Assembly: GCF_007988945.1 (NCBI RefSeq)
Contig: NZ_BJVC01000002.1
Location: forward strand, 62,001-126,000
DNA: 64,000 nt
Source: Swaminathania salitolerans
GTDB lineage: Bacteria; Pseudomonadota; Alphaproteobacteria; Acetobacterales; Acetobacteraceae
Direction of reading: 5' to 3'
The stretch's first letter is position 1. Each line of letters starts with the position of its first letter. The notes beneath the pieces are model-generated. The model worked only from the letters and a program-made list of their open reading frames with translations, did no database searches and had not been told where the DNA came from. This document shows positions 18,919-27,048 of this stretch, piece after piece. Position numbers and translations under genes: made by a program.

Positions 18919-19631
18919 GGCTTTCTCCTTCTTTCCTGCAATTTCGGGTCAGGCTTGGGCCGGTGCGATCCGTCGGAGGAGACCTGCTGGCCTGATAGAG
19001 ACGGAGCATGGACCTCAAGACGACAAAGAGTCAATACAGTATTCAGTGTTTATTGTTGAAAGACCTATTTGTAAACGACAAGTAAATAAAAGACCGCAGC
19101 GGTATCGTTTATATGTAACACGGTTTCGTTTCGAATATTTCCTTTCAGTGTGACGAAACGCATCGACCTCCCCCCCCGAACGAGCGGGAGGGACGGGATC
19201 GCGCGCGCCTTGTCCGGATTGCGTGCGGGCGCGAGTGGCGATGTGCGGAAACGCAAGCAGAGGCACTCCGTCTCGCGGAGGCCTGTAAGCGGTATCACGC
19301 CGTTGCCCTGTCGTGCCGGTCGTAGCGTCCGGATGGATCCGGCACTTGCCGGGGGGGCGCCCGTCATCAGCACCGTTCGGCGGACGTATCGTCCGCTGGT
19401 ACGGCGCCAACGCGTCCTGTTGCGTCGGGTCGCTGTGATCGATCACGCAGGACGCTCGAGCAATGGCTTCAGCATTGCGCATCTCAGGCAGGAACACCGC
19501 ATCGACGCCCCCGGGTCGGTAGCGCCTCTCACGCCCATGTCAGTTTCCCGGCGTTGCCCTGTGTGCGTAGGTATCGATTGCGCCCTTGCTGGATGACCGC
19601 AACCGGCCAGTCGATAGGAGAAACGGAAAGA
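18919..19631. other. 713-base region without a convincing gene
   Basis: The frames open here give Arg/Pro-rich sequence with no domain, signal or plausible ribosome site, so I call none. The part at about 19010-19150 is markedly AT-rich (including a short inverted repeat AATAC-A-GTATT near 19033) and probably holds promoters for the leftward 54-residue gene. The part from 19150 to 19560 is GC-rich and resembles eroded coding sequence, but no family is recognisable. Confidence 0.5.
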
Positions 19632-20081
19632 ATGCGGAAAAACCGCCTCAGCCGGATGCTGGTTCTCGCGGCCTGTTGCAGCTTCGCGGGCGCGCTTTTG
19701 CATCTGGGCTGTATCTGGTTCGGCGCAGCGTGGTACCGCTGGCTGGGTGCGGGCGAGGCCATCGCCCGGATGGCCGCTGCCGGTGAGGCCTATCCGACAG
19801 TCATCACCCTTTGCATTGCCGGTATTCTCTTGGTCTGGGGAGGCTATGCCCTCTCGGGGGCAGGGGTGCTGCCGCGATTGCCGCTTTTACGTATCGCCCT
19901 CTGTGCGATCACCGCGTTTTATCTTCTGCGCGGATTGGCGTTCGCGCCCATGCAGATATGGTTTCCCGGGCGGAGTACGGCGTTCTGGTGGTGGAGCTCG
20001 ACCATTTGCTTCACCTTCGGGGTGCTGCATCTGGCAGGTTTGCGTCAGGTCTGGAGCAGAATCCAGACCCGGGACAGGTAG
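19632..20081 (+). CDS. Uncharacterised four-helix membrane protein
   Basis: A 149-residue inner-membrane protein. ATG 19632 has AGGAG eleven bases upstream. Four hydrophobic segments are visible: MLVLAACCSFAGALLHLGCIW, VITLCIAGILLVWGGYALSGAG, LLRIALCAITAFYLLRGLAF and FWWWSSTICFTFGVLHLAGL. Conserved-looking elements are LHLGCIWFGAAWYRWLGAGE and WFPGRSTAFW. I recall similar hypothetical proteins in proteobacteria but no function. It is convergent with pstS, with a palindromic terminator between them. Confidence 0.75.
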   Translation: MRKNRLSRMLVLAACCSFAGALLHLGCIWFGAAWYRWLGAGEAIARMAAAGEAYPTVITLCIAGILLVWGGYALSGAGVLPRLPLLRIALCAITAFYLLRGLAFAPMQIWFPGRSTAFWWWSSTICFTFGVLHLAGLRQVWSRIQTRDR

Positions 20082-20096
20082 CCCATCGGAGCCGGT

Positions 20097-20122
20097 GCTG
20101 CGTTCCGGATCCGGAACGCAGC
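20097..20122. terminator. 26-bp perfect palindrome, bidirectional terminator
   Basis: GCTGCGTTCCGGA followed by its exact reverse complement at 20097-20122, between the ends of the rightward membrane protein (20081) and leftward pstS (20133). Position and symmetry fit termination of both genes. Confidence 0.65.
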
Positions 20123-20132
20123 AGGAACGCTC

Positions 20133-21140
20133 TCAGTTTTTGGGCCAGTTCTTGGTGACGTCGTCCTTGACGGACTGGGGAAGCGGCACATAGTCGAGCT
20201 TTCTGGCTTCTGCATCGCCGTTCCTGAGCGAATACTCGAAGAAGCTTTCGACCGCCTTGCCCTGGGAGGCATCCTGCGGGTTGGTCGGCACGAGGACGAA
20301 GGTCGCGCTCATGATGGGCCATGCGTTGGCGCCGGGGGTGTCGAGAAGATCGACGGCATAGTGATCGGCATGCGCCCAGTCGGCATGGGACGCCGAAGCG
20401 GCGAAGGACGCTGCATTCGGCTGGATGAAAGCGCCATCGTGATCGCGCAGCTGCGCCATGTTCAGATGGTTGCGGCTCGCATAGGCGTATTCGACATAGC
20501 CGATCCCGCCTTCGGATTCCTTGACGCCGGCTGCGACGCCGTCATTGCCGCGTGCGCCTGCACCGCCCGCCCAGGCGATCGACGTTCCCGCGCCGAATTT
20601 CTGTTTCCAGCTCGGTGCCACCTTCGAAAGATATGAGGTGAAGACGAAGCTCGTGCCCGAGGCATCCGCGCGGTGGATCGGTGCGACATCGGCATCCGGC
20701 AGCTTCAGGCCGGGATTGAGTGCCTTGATGCGCGCATCGTCCCAGGTTGCGATCGATCCATCATACAGACCGGCAATCGTCGGCCCGTCGAGCTTCAGCA
20801 TGCCGGCCGGTATCCCGGGGACATTGACGATCACGACGATACCACCCATGGCGGTCGGAAACTGGTACAGCTTGTTGGTGGCGAGTTTGGATGCCTCCAT
20901 GGGCTTGTCCGACGCGCCGAAATCGACGGTGCGGGCAATCGCCTGGTTCTGCCCGGCGCCCGAACCGACGCTCTGATAATTGACGGATATGCCGATGGCC
21001 TTCTGGGCGGAATTTCCCCAGACCCCGTAGATCGGGGCAGCGAAGCTCGATCCGGCCCCGGTGATGGTGGCGGCGCTGGCGACGCCGCAGGTCAGCGCGA
21101 GAGAAAGCGAAACGGCGCCGAGCATTCGGGAAAACTGCAT
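20133..21140 (-). CDS. pstS: Phosphate ABC transporter substrate-binding protein
   Basis: A 335-residue periplasmic phosphate-binding protein. Signal peptide MLGAVSLSLALTCGVASA; the mature form begins TITGAGSSFAAPIY, the classic PstS start. Phosphate-site elements include the GAGSSF and VGSGAG loops and ADASGTSFVF (for RxDxSGT, here HRADASGTSF). No pstC, pstA, pstB or phoU is adjacent, so this is an orphan copy or the rest of the transporter lies elsewhere. A near-consensus Pho box lies 73 bases upstream of the start, so it is very likely PhoB-controlled. Confidence 0.93.
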   Translation of the reverse strand: MQFSRMLGAVSLSLALTCGVASAATITGAGSSFAAPIYGVWGNSAQKAIGISVNYQSVGSGAGQNQAIARTVDFGASDKPMEASKLATNKLYQFPTAMGGIVVIVNVPGIPAGMLKLDGPTIAGLYDGSIATWDDARIKALNPGLKLPDADVAPIHRADASGTSFVFTSYLSKVAPSWKQKFGAGTSIAWAGGAGARGNDGVAAGVKESEGGIGYVEYAYASRNHLNMAQLRDHDGAFIQPNAASFAASASHADWAHADHYAVDLLDTPGANAWPIMSATFVLVPTNPQDASQGKAVESFFEYSLRNGDAEARKLDYVPLPQSVKDDVTKNWPKN

Positions 21141-21212
21141 CTTGTGACCTCGATCGGACTGAGTGACCGGGTCGTTCTATCGGCGCCAGCAACAGGAAGA
21201 TACAAATATAAG

Positions 21213-21230
21213 ATGATAGTTTTATGAAAG
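21213..21230 (-). promoter_or_regulatory. Pho box upstream of pstS
   Basis: On the minus strand the site reads CTTTCATAAAACTATCAT, matching 16 of 18 positions of the PhoB consensus CTGTCATAWAWCTGTCAY. A candidate -10 TATCTT (21197-21202) lies ten bases downstream, the spacing expected when the Pho box replaces the -35. The basis is direct comparison with the known consensus. Confidence 0.75.
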
Positions 21231-21273
21231 AGCGAAGCCCTCGCATCCCGGATCCATCGTCTCGGGGGTGCCT

Positions 21274-22857
21274 TCAGAAGCTGACACCCGTCTCGAAATC
21301 GATCAGCAATGCGTTCTTGTAGCGGTTCGTCCCCCCGGGATGCCAGATATACTGAAGACCGGGTCGTACCGTCAGCCAGGGCGCAGGACGCCATCCATAG
21401 TTGATTTCGCCGGCATGTTCGCCACTCGGTTTGAGCAGACCGCTGTTTCCGCCCTGGATCTCCTGAAGCTGGCCGACATAGCTCCCGAGTTTCGGGTTCA
21501 CGAAATTGAACTTGCCGCCAATGCTGATGGTGTCGTTGGGCCGGTTCCAGAACGTGCCTTTCCTGACGATACCCCAGGTGATGTAGTATGGTGCGATCGC
21601 CGTGCGGGGGTCACCCCAGGTGAAGGAGAGGAATGCAACCGTGGAGCGGTTCGGGTCGGACGCATCGCGCTGGAGCATCTGATCGCCTTCGAACCACCCG
21701 CCGTACCGGCCGCGCACCTTGTCGACGGGCAGATTGCCGAGATTGACCCCGCTCGGTTCGAAGCCTGCGAGCTGGGAATAGACGTTCTTGACTTCCGACG
21801 TATCCCAGTAGCCACCGAACTTGATATTCGTGGGGAGACGGCCCTTCGTGTCGGTACCACCGAAATGCCATCCGATCTGGAAGGGCAGATAGGCACCCGT
21901 CGAATTGTGCAGCCACATTTTCCAGGCATAGCCGGTGTTGGAAATCGTGGGGTCGACGTTGTAGATGCCGGCGGATACCAGCATGCGCTCATCGCCGAAG
22001 GGGAAGAGCTTCACGAAGGCGCCCGGATGGGCTGTGGGGTAGTAGCCGTAGCCGGAGTTGCTTGCGAGCGCCTGGGGCATGCCGCAGATCGCGTTGGATT
22101 CGAACTGGCAATAGAGGTTCATGCCCCAGTGCATCGTGGACTGGGCGAAGTCGTTTTCGGTATTGATCCAGCCGATCTCGGTATCGACATAGCGGTTCCA
22201 CTGCATCTCCCATGAGAGCCGCGTGAAACGGATCGTCTCGCCCGATCCGAAGATCTCCTGCGGGCTGTTCAGGGCCGGGAGCTGCTGTCCGATACCGGCG
22301 CCGGTTCGTTCGGTGAGCAGGATGTGGAACATGCCAAAATTCCGGCCTGTCAGCTGGGCGAAGTTCACATCCGCGCCAAGTGCCACCTCATGGGCATAGC
22401 GTGTCGTCTGGGCCCGCCCGCCCGTCGGGTTGCCTGCCGTATCCTGCAGATAATGTCCTTGCGGGACGATACCCATGTTCTGCAGACGGGTGCGCAGCCC
22501 ACCCCAGTCCCCGGTCATTGTCGGCTGCTTCAGCCAGGCATTGAAGCTCTCGGGGAAGAGGGATTCATTTCCCGGCACGGGAACGAAAGGATGACGGACG
22601 GTTCCCAGCGTCTTCTGCGAACGATCATAGGGACTGCCGTACAGATTGGGCGGGTTGTCGGCGTTCTTTCCGCCCTGGCTCTGCCCCGACATCACCTTTT
22701 CCGTCGGATCGAGATTGGCGGAGACCTGGGTCGTTTCCCCCGTATTCTGCCCCCGATCCTGACTCTGAGCGAACGCCTGATGTCCGATGAAAAGGCTCCC
22801 GAGGACGGTGCCGGCCATCCAGAGGAAACTCGTCTTCTTCATCGTCGAGGCGGTCAT
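21274..22857 (-). CDS. oprB: OprB-family carbohydrate-type porin
   Basis: About 527 residues. The signal region FLWMAGTVLGSLFIGHQAFAQ is followed by a low-complexity linker. The OprB domain opens TMTGDWGGLRTRLQNMGI (near residue 115), which is diagnostic, and continues with NFAQLTGRNFGMFHILLTERTG, GWINTENDFA and YGYYPTAHPGAF. The C-terminal barrel ends FETGVSF. In-frame starts are GTG 22863 and ATG 22857; I use the ATG with AAGAG just upstream. It precedes pstS on the same strand, separated by 133 bases containing the Pho box, so they are probably separate units. Confidence 0.88.
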   Translation of the reverse strand: MTASTMKKTSFLWMAGTVLGSLFIGHQAFAQSQDRGQNTGETTQVSANLDPTEKVMSGQSQGGKNADNPPNLYGSPYDRSQKTLGTVRHPFVPVPGNESLFPESFNAWLKQPTMTGDWGGLRTRLQNMGIVPQGHYLQDTAGNPTGGRAQTTRYAHEVALGADVNFAQLTGRNFGMFHILLTERTGAGIGQQLPALNSPQEIFGSGETIRFTRLSWEMQWNRYVDTEIGWINTENDFAQSTMHWGMNLYCQFESNAICGMPQALASNSGYGYYPTAHPGAFVKLFPFGDERMLVSAGIYNVDPTISNTGYAWKMWLHNSTGAYLPFQIGWHFGGTDTKGRLPTNIKFGGYWDTSEVKNVYSQLAGFEPSGVNLGNLPVDKVRGRYGGWFEGDQMLQRDASDPNRSTVAFLSFTWGDPRTAIAPYYITWGIVRKGTFWNRPNDTISIGGKFNFVNPKLGSYVGQLQEIQGGNSGLLKPSGEHAGEINYGWRPAPWLTVRPGLQYIWHPGGTNRYKNALLIDFETGVSF

Positions 22858-22883
22858 GGTCACTCTTGCTCACGGATCGGACT

Positions 22884-22913
22884 TGACGCCGGTCGAACGG
22901 CGTCATTTGACGC
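22884..22913. repeat. Inverted repeats in the oprB leader
   Basis: TGACGCCG (22884-22891) and CGGCGTCA (22898-22905) form an exact eight-base stem with a six-base loop, and a further TGACGC (22908-22913) can pair alternatively with GCGTCA. Located 27-56 bases upstream of the oprB start. It could be an operator or leader RNA structure. Confidence 0.4.
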
Positions 22914-22989
22914 TTCCCTAAAGTTATTTCGGAGTATGACAAGCGCCTTGGGCTTCAATCTGGCGGTCCCACAATATGGGCGTAAGGCC

Positions 22990-23007
22990 TGTTGTATCGA
23001 TGCAACA
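22990..23007. repeat. 18-bp near-palindrome upstream of oprB
   Basis: TGTTGTATCGATGCAACA is self-complementary except for one mismatched pair. It lies about 130 bases upstream of oprB. Its GTTG/CAAC arms recall the CGTTGC/GCAACG repeats upstream of two TonB receptors. An operator is likely; the regulator is unknown. Confidence 0.4.
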
Positions 23008-23102
23008 CTCATGATTTGAGATGGAAACTGGTTAAAATAGCGATAATAGTCAACACATCGTGGGTAATGTTAATTTTCTGCAAAGGCGTCGCATGTGACG
23101 CC

Positions 23103-23138
23103 GAAGAGGGATGACCGCTGGAGCGATCAGCCCTCTTC
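23103..23138. terminator. Hairpin downstream of copB
   Basis: GAAGAGGG (23103-23110) pairs with CCCTCTTC (23131-23138), extended inward by TGA/TCA after a mismatch. It lies 27 bases beyond the leftward copB stop. Probable end of the copper operon. Confidence 0.5.
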
Positions 23139-23164
23139 CTTTCCCCTGTCCGGCGCCGGAAGCC

Positions 23165-24010
23165 TCAGAACCAGCTTCTGATACCGAATGTGAGCCGGAG
23201 TGCTCCGGCGGTGTCGCCGCGTTCGCGTGCGAAATGTCGCGCCTGCTCTAAATACCCGTCATAGGTGACAGCAATGTAAGGCGCGAATTTGCGCCAGATC
23301 TCATAGCGGAGGCGCAAACCGGTATCGATGTCGGAGAGACCCGCGCCACTGCCTCGGGGCTTGTCCGCTTTCGAATAGAGATTCAGTTCCACCTGCGGCT
23401 GGAGAATCAGCCGATTCGTGATCAGGATATCGTACGACCCCTCGAAGCGGCTGGCGAAGCGACCGCGATCGCTCACATAGCCGGTCGCCTGGAACTCGAA
23501 CTGATAGAGGGCGAGCCCCTGGAGTCCGAAAGCGGCCCATGTCCGGGTGGGGCCGCTGTCGAGATCGACCCGGATACCCGACTGGACGTCGAAATAGGTT
23601 GAGATCGAGCGGCTGTAGAGGAGTTCCTGATCCCCGTCATCCATCCGGCCCTTGGTGATCGTTCCCTCGGAACGCAGCCAGAGGCGGTTATAGTCGCCCC
23701 CGGCCCAGGCCTCACCGTCCCAGCGAAAGCTGGAGTTCGCTCCGTCCAGTCGCCCCTCGAACTGGTTGAGCAGGCCATGCACCCAGATGCCCTGATCCAT
23801 GACGGGCTTCACGCCGTCTATATAGGTCGGCCCATCGTCGTTCTTCATGCTCGCGGGATTCCCGGTTGCCGGGCTTGCGGTCCCTGACGGCAGTGCGACC
23901 GTGCGTGGCGCAGCGGAGACGGGCGACAGGGCGACCATCTCGCCAAGTGCAGGGGAAAGGGCGAGGAGCGCGCGCAGGAGTGCCGCCCGGGAGAGAAAGC
24001 GCGCGCTCAT
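23165..24010 (-). CDS. copB: Copper resistance protein B, outer membrane
   Basis: A 281-residue protein starting at ATG 24010, which overlaps the copA stop as ATGA; an earlier in-frame start would lie inside copA. The signal is about LLRALLALSPALGEMVALSPVSAA. The domain begins IWVHGLLNQFEGRLDGANSSFRW and has WLRSEGTITKGRMDDGDQELLYS, YFDVQSGIRVDL and LRLRYEIWRKFAPYIAV, all typical of CopB/PcoB beta-barrels, ending FGIRSWF. The Met/His-rich N-terminal region of many CopB proteins is nearly absent here. It acts with the CopA multicopper oxidase in copper tolerance. Confidence 0.9.
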   Translation of the reverse strand: MSARFLSRAALLRALLALSPALGEMVALSPVSAAPRTVALPSGTASPATGNPASMKNDDGPTYIDGVKPVMDQGIWVHGLLNQFEGRLDGANSSFRWDGEAWAGGDYNRLWLRSEGTITKGRMDDGDQELLYSRSISTYFDVQSGIRVDLDSGPTRTWAAFGLQGLALYQFEFQATGYVSDRGRFASRFEGSYDILITNRLILQPQVELNLYSKADKPRGSGAGLSDIDTGLRLRYEIWRKFAPYIAVTYDGYLEQARHFARERGDTAGALRLTFGIRSWF

Positions 24011-25887
24011 GACACCACCACGGTCCGGAACATGCCCAGATGCATGTGATAGATGAGGTGACAATGCATCGCCCACATGCCCGGTGTGTCTGCGGTGACC
24101 AGATAGCTGAGGCGCGATCCGGGCTGCGACAGAACCGTATGCTTGTTCGGCCGGAGATCGCCCTGACCGTTTTCCAGTTCGCTCCAGAAACCATGGAGAT
24201 GAATGGGATGCTCCATCATGGTGTCGTTGATGAGCGTGATCCGGACGCGTTCGTTAAGACGCAGCCTGACGGCTGGTGCCTCCGAGAATTTCTTCCCGTT
24301 GAAGCCCCATATGTAGCGCATCATGTTGCCGGTGAGATGCAGAACGATCTCCCGGCTCGGCGGACGGCGATCCGGCCCCGGTTTGAGCGCGCGCAGCATG
24401 GCGTAGGTCAGGACGCGGCGGCCGTTATGCTCGAGTCCGTCGCCGGGGTCGTCGAGACGGTCGATCGGATGCCGGGCGATATTCTGGTTTTCCACATTGC
24501 GCGGAGGCGGACCGGGGTCGACCACCACCGGCGCGGGGACGGGCTTCACACGTCCTTCCACGGGGGGCGCCCCGTCATCGGCTCCATGCATTCCGGCCAT
24601 GCCTGCCATATCCGCCATACCGGCCATGTCAGCCATGCCGGCCATGTTCGCCATACCGGTATGACCGCGATGGGCCGCGTGTTGCGGCGCGGCCTTGTCG
24701 CCACGCCCCATATTCATGCCCATACCCATATCGATCATGCTGCGTACCGGACGGGGATCCATGGGTGGCACGGGCGCGGTCATGCCCGGACGCGGAGCAA
24801 GCGTCCCCCTGGCGTGACCCGTCCGGTCTTCCGACTGGATGAAGATCGTGTAGGCCCGCAGTTCGGTCGGTGAGACAATCAGATCGTAGGTCTCGGCGGG
24901 GGCGATCCGGAACTCATCGACGGGAACGGGTTCGACCTCGTTCCCGTCGGCCGAAACGATCGAGAAGCGCAGTCCGGGAATACGGAAATCGAAGAGCGTC
25001 ATGGCCGAAGCGTTGATCACACGCAGTCTTATGCGGTCGCCGCGGTCGAAGAGACCGGTCCAGTTCCCGTCCGGAGTCTGCCCGTTGATGAGATAGCTGT
25101 AGATCACGCCGCTGACATCGGAGATATCCGTGGCAGACATCCGCATGCGCGACCATCTCAGGCGCGACGCAAGCGCATCGTGCAGGCCGTGGGAGCGGGC
25201 CTCGTGAAAAAGCGATACGACGCTGCGCTGCCTGAAATTGTAATAGTCGTCCTGCTGCTTGAGATTGCTGACGATGTCATGCGGGTCCACATCGCTCCAG
25301 TCGGAGAGCACCATGACGTAGTCGCGCTCGCAGGGATCGGGATCGGGTCTTGCCGGGTCGATGACCAGGGCGCCTGCCAGACCCTGGGCCTCCTGCATGG
25401 CCGAGTGGCTGTGATACCAGTAGGTGCCCGACTGCCGTACGGGAAAACGATAGGTAAAGCTGCCGCGCGCGGGAATGCCCGCATAGCTCAGTCCCGGCAC
25501 GCCATCCATATTGGCGGGCAGCCGGAGGCCGTGCCAGTGGATCGAACTCGGTTCGTGAAGACGGTTATGGACGGTGATGACCATGTCGTCGCCTTCACGC
25601 CAGCGCAGCGTCGGGGCGGGCGCGCAGCCATTGACCGTGAATGCCTGGCCGGTGCGCGATCCGACCGTCCAGGGGCGTGTATCGATGGTGAGATCGTAAT
25701 GCGCGGCTGACCGTTCGGGGATGGCATAGGGGGAGGCGGCGCGCGTTTCCGCCCCGGCTGCCGGAATGAGGGCGCCCGCGTTCCCGTGAAATGCGTCCGG
25801 GAGGAGTGCCGAGGCGCCAAGCCCGGCCAGCCCGGTGACGAAGCGCCGACGCGTCGATGCGGCGCGGCGTGCTGGAAGATGCAGCAT
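24007..25887 (-). CDS. copA: Copper-resistance multicopper oxidase (CopA/PcoA type)
   Basis: A 626-residue periplasmic multicopper oxidase. ATG 25887 has AGGG eight bases upstream and gives a Tat signal with STRRRFVTGLAG (about 12-23). Copper ligand motifs are in order: SIHWHGLRLP, YWYHSHS, HPIHLHG and HCHLIYHMHLGM, placing type 1 and trinuclear sites as in CopA. Between cupredoxin domains 2 and 3 is a Met-rich insert of repeated MAGMAD/MAGM units (near residues 420-445), the expected Cu(I)-binding feature. It oxidises periplasmic Cu(I). It lies downstream of a His/Cys-rich secreted protein and is translationally coupled to copB. Confidence 0.94.
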   Translation of the reverse strand: MLHLPARRAASTRRRFVTGLAGLGASALLPDAFHGNAGALIPAAGAETRAASPYAIPERSAAHYDLTIDTRPWTVGSRTGQAFTVNGCAPAPTLRWREGDDMVITVHNRLHEPSSIHWHGLRLPANMDGVPGLSYAGIPARGSFTYRFPVRQSGTYWYHSHSAMQEAQGLAGALVIDPARPDPDPCERDYVMVLSDWSDVDPHDIVSNLKQQDDYYNFRQRSVVSLFHEARSHGLHDALASRLRWSRMRMSATDISDVSGVIYSYLINGQTPDGNWTGLFDRGDRIRLRVINASAMTLFDFRIPGLRFSIVSADGNEVEPVPVDEFRIAPAETYDLIVSPTELRAYTIFIQSEDRTGHARGTLAPRPGMTAPVPPMDPRPVRSMIDMGMGMNMGRGDKAAPQHAAHRGHTGMANMAGMADMAGMADMAGMAGMHGADDGAPPVEGRVKPVPAPVVVDPGPPPRNVENQNIARHPIDRLDDPGDGLEHNGRRVLTYAMLRALKPGPDRRPPSREIVLHLTGNMMRYIWGFNGKKFSEAPAVRLRLNERVRITLINDTMMEHPIHLHGFWSELENGQGDLRPNKHTVLSQPGSRLSYLVTADTPGMWAMHCHLIYHMHLGMFRTVVVS

Positions 25888-25966
25888 TGGAATAACCCTG
25901 AGAAAGAGATGGCGACCGCGCCGTGCTTTGAGTCGTGCTTCGAGCCGGGTTCTGCGGTCGTCGGTG

Positions 25967-26542
25967 TCAGATGGCGTGTATGTCTGACAGGGTCTCTCTG
26001 GGGGGGCGCAGATCGGGCGCTCTGCGGCTTTCCGCAAGATGGAGCACCGGAGCCGGATGGAAAGAATGCGTGGCGATCTTCCTGCCATGAAGGCCGGTCC
26101 GTTCGAGAACGGCGACAAATCCGGGCATGCAGGCCGCATCCATCACGCAAGCATGGCATGGCGTATGGGAGGGCGCGCTCTTTTCCTCGGCGTCCGGGCA
26201 GCCCGGGGCGGAGGAAGCCTCCCTGTCCAGTCTGGGGGAAGACGCGAAGCGCAGTGCGGGCAGGCCCGACCGGTCCCGGGGCGATATCGATGCGACCCGC
26301 TCCGTTCCACGCCCAGTCCTTTGCCCAGTCCTGTGCCCAGTGCTGTGCTCAGTCCTGTGCGCACTGTCTTGCCGGAATGCCGCGCCTTTTTCCGCCGCCG
26401 GATTTGTCCTGCCCATATCGTGCATCGCACAATGCTTCATGCTTGCAGTCGCGAAAGCGGCATGGACCGGCAATGCGTGCAAGAAGCCCGCCAGCGAAAG
26501 CAGCGAGAGAAGCACGATCGAAAGGAGGCGGTTCGGGCGCAT
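25967..26542 (-). CDS. Secreted His/Cys/Met-rich protein at head of copper operon
   Basis: A 191-residue protein with a clear signal peptide (LLSIVLLSLLSLAGFLHALPVHA). The mature N-terminus has potential metal ligands (SMKHCAMHDMG), then a low-complexity stretch with repeated HRTEHSTGHRTGQRTG encoded by tandem 12-mers, then a Cys-rich part with HTPCHACVMDAACMPGF. I do not recognise a named family, though the CxxC plus His layout recalls small accessory proteins of copper operons. It lies 79 bases upstream of copA on the same strand and diverges from copZ. A periplasmic copper-binding role is inference. Confidence 0.65.
   Translation of the reverse strand: MRPNRLLSIVLLSLLSLAGFLHALPVHAAFATASMKHCAMHDMGRTNPAAEKGAAFRQDSAHRTEHSTGHRTGQRTGRGTERVASISPRDRSGLPALRFASSPRLDREASSAPGCPDAEEKSAPSHTPCHACVMDAACMPGFVAVLERTGLHGRKIATHSFHPAPVLHLAESRRAPDLRPPRETLSDIHAI
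26311..26370. repeat. Five imperfect 12-bp tandem repeats
   Basis: Units of the form GCCCAGTCCTGT repeat five times at 26311-26370 with one to four differences each. They lie inside the His/Cys-rich gene and encode the antisense-strand HRTEHSTGHRTGQRTG segment. In-frame length variation would change the linker without shifting frame. Confidence 0.75.
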
Positions 26543-26608
26543 CGACCTCGGTTCGGGAGGAGGGATTTCAGTCGGAGGCGTTCATACTGTCGAAACCCGA
26601 CATTGAAT

Positions 26609-26620
26609 GCAACATGTTGC
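26609..26620. promoter_or_regulatory. Palindrome GCAACATGTTGC in the copper divergent promoter region
   Basis: An exact 12-bp palindrome between the leftward copper operon (starts 26542) and copZ (26691), followed by two CCCCATTCTC direct repeats (26623-26632 and 26639-26648). It is a candidate site for a copper-responsive regulator. It does not match the CueR ACCTTCC spacing I know, so the regulator is open. Confidence 0.4.
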
Positions 26621-26690
26621 CGCCCCATTCTCTTATAACCCCATTCTCCTTTAACAATGAACCGATCCTGACTGACGAAGGAATTTCACC

Positions 26691-26906
26691 ATGGCCACAC
26701 CGGTACAGATCAAAGTCGATGGCATGTCTTGCGGCGGTTGCTCCAGCCGCCTCGAAAAGGCGCTCTCCGGTATCCCGGGCGTGACGCATGTCTCGGCCGA
26801 TCACGCCACGGGCGAAGTCACGGTGGAGACAGCAGGAGCTGACATACCGCTTTCGGCGCTCGAGACCGTAATCGAGGATTCGGGTTTCGACGTCAGGAGA
26901 AGCTGA
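26691..26906 (+). CDS. copZ: Copper chaperone, heavy-metal-associated domain
   Basis: A 71-residue single HMA domain protein. The Cu(I)-binding loop is GMSCGGCSSRLEKAL (about residues 11-25), with CxxC at 14 and 17, and the usual beta-alpha-beta-beta-alpha-beta layout through VTHVSADHATGEVTV. The GAAGGAATTTCACC ribosome site is good. It delivers Cu(I) to the P1B ATPase encoded 142 bases downstream. Its HMA loop is similar to the two in that ATPase. Confidence 0.92.
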   Translation: MATPVQIKVDGMSCGGCSSRLEKALSGIPGVTHVSADHATGEVTVETAGADIPLSALETVIEDSGFDVRRS

Positions 26907-27048
26907 GTCGACTGTTCCCGACCGAGGTTGGTGTCCCGGGTGGGCGTTCCGGCGCCGTGCGGAACGCCTCTGATACGGGCCGATAAAGGCAGGCGCGCCG
27001 GATGGCCGCGCCCGGACGCAAGACGATGAACAGGATTCCGGAACCCCG

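Noticed and set aside
19015-19596. Several open frames on both strands between 19.0 and 19.6 kb
   Set aside because: Compositionally biased, mutually overlapping, no ribosome sites, no recognisable motifs.
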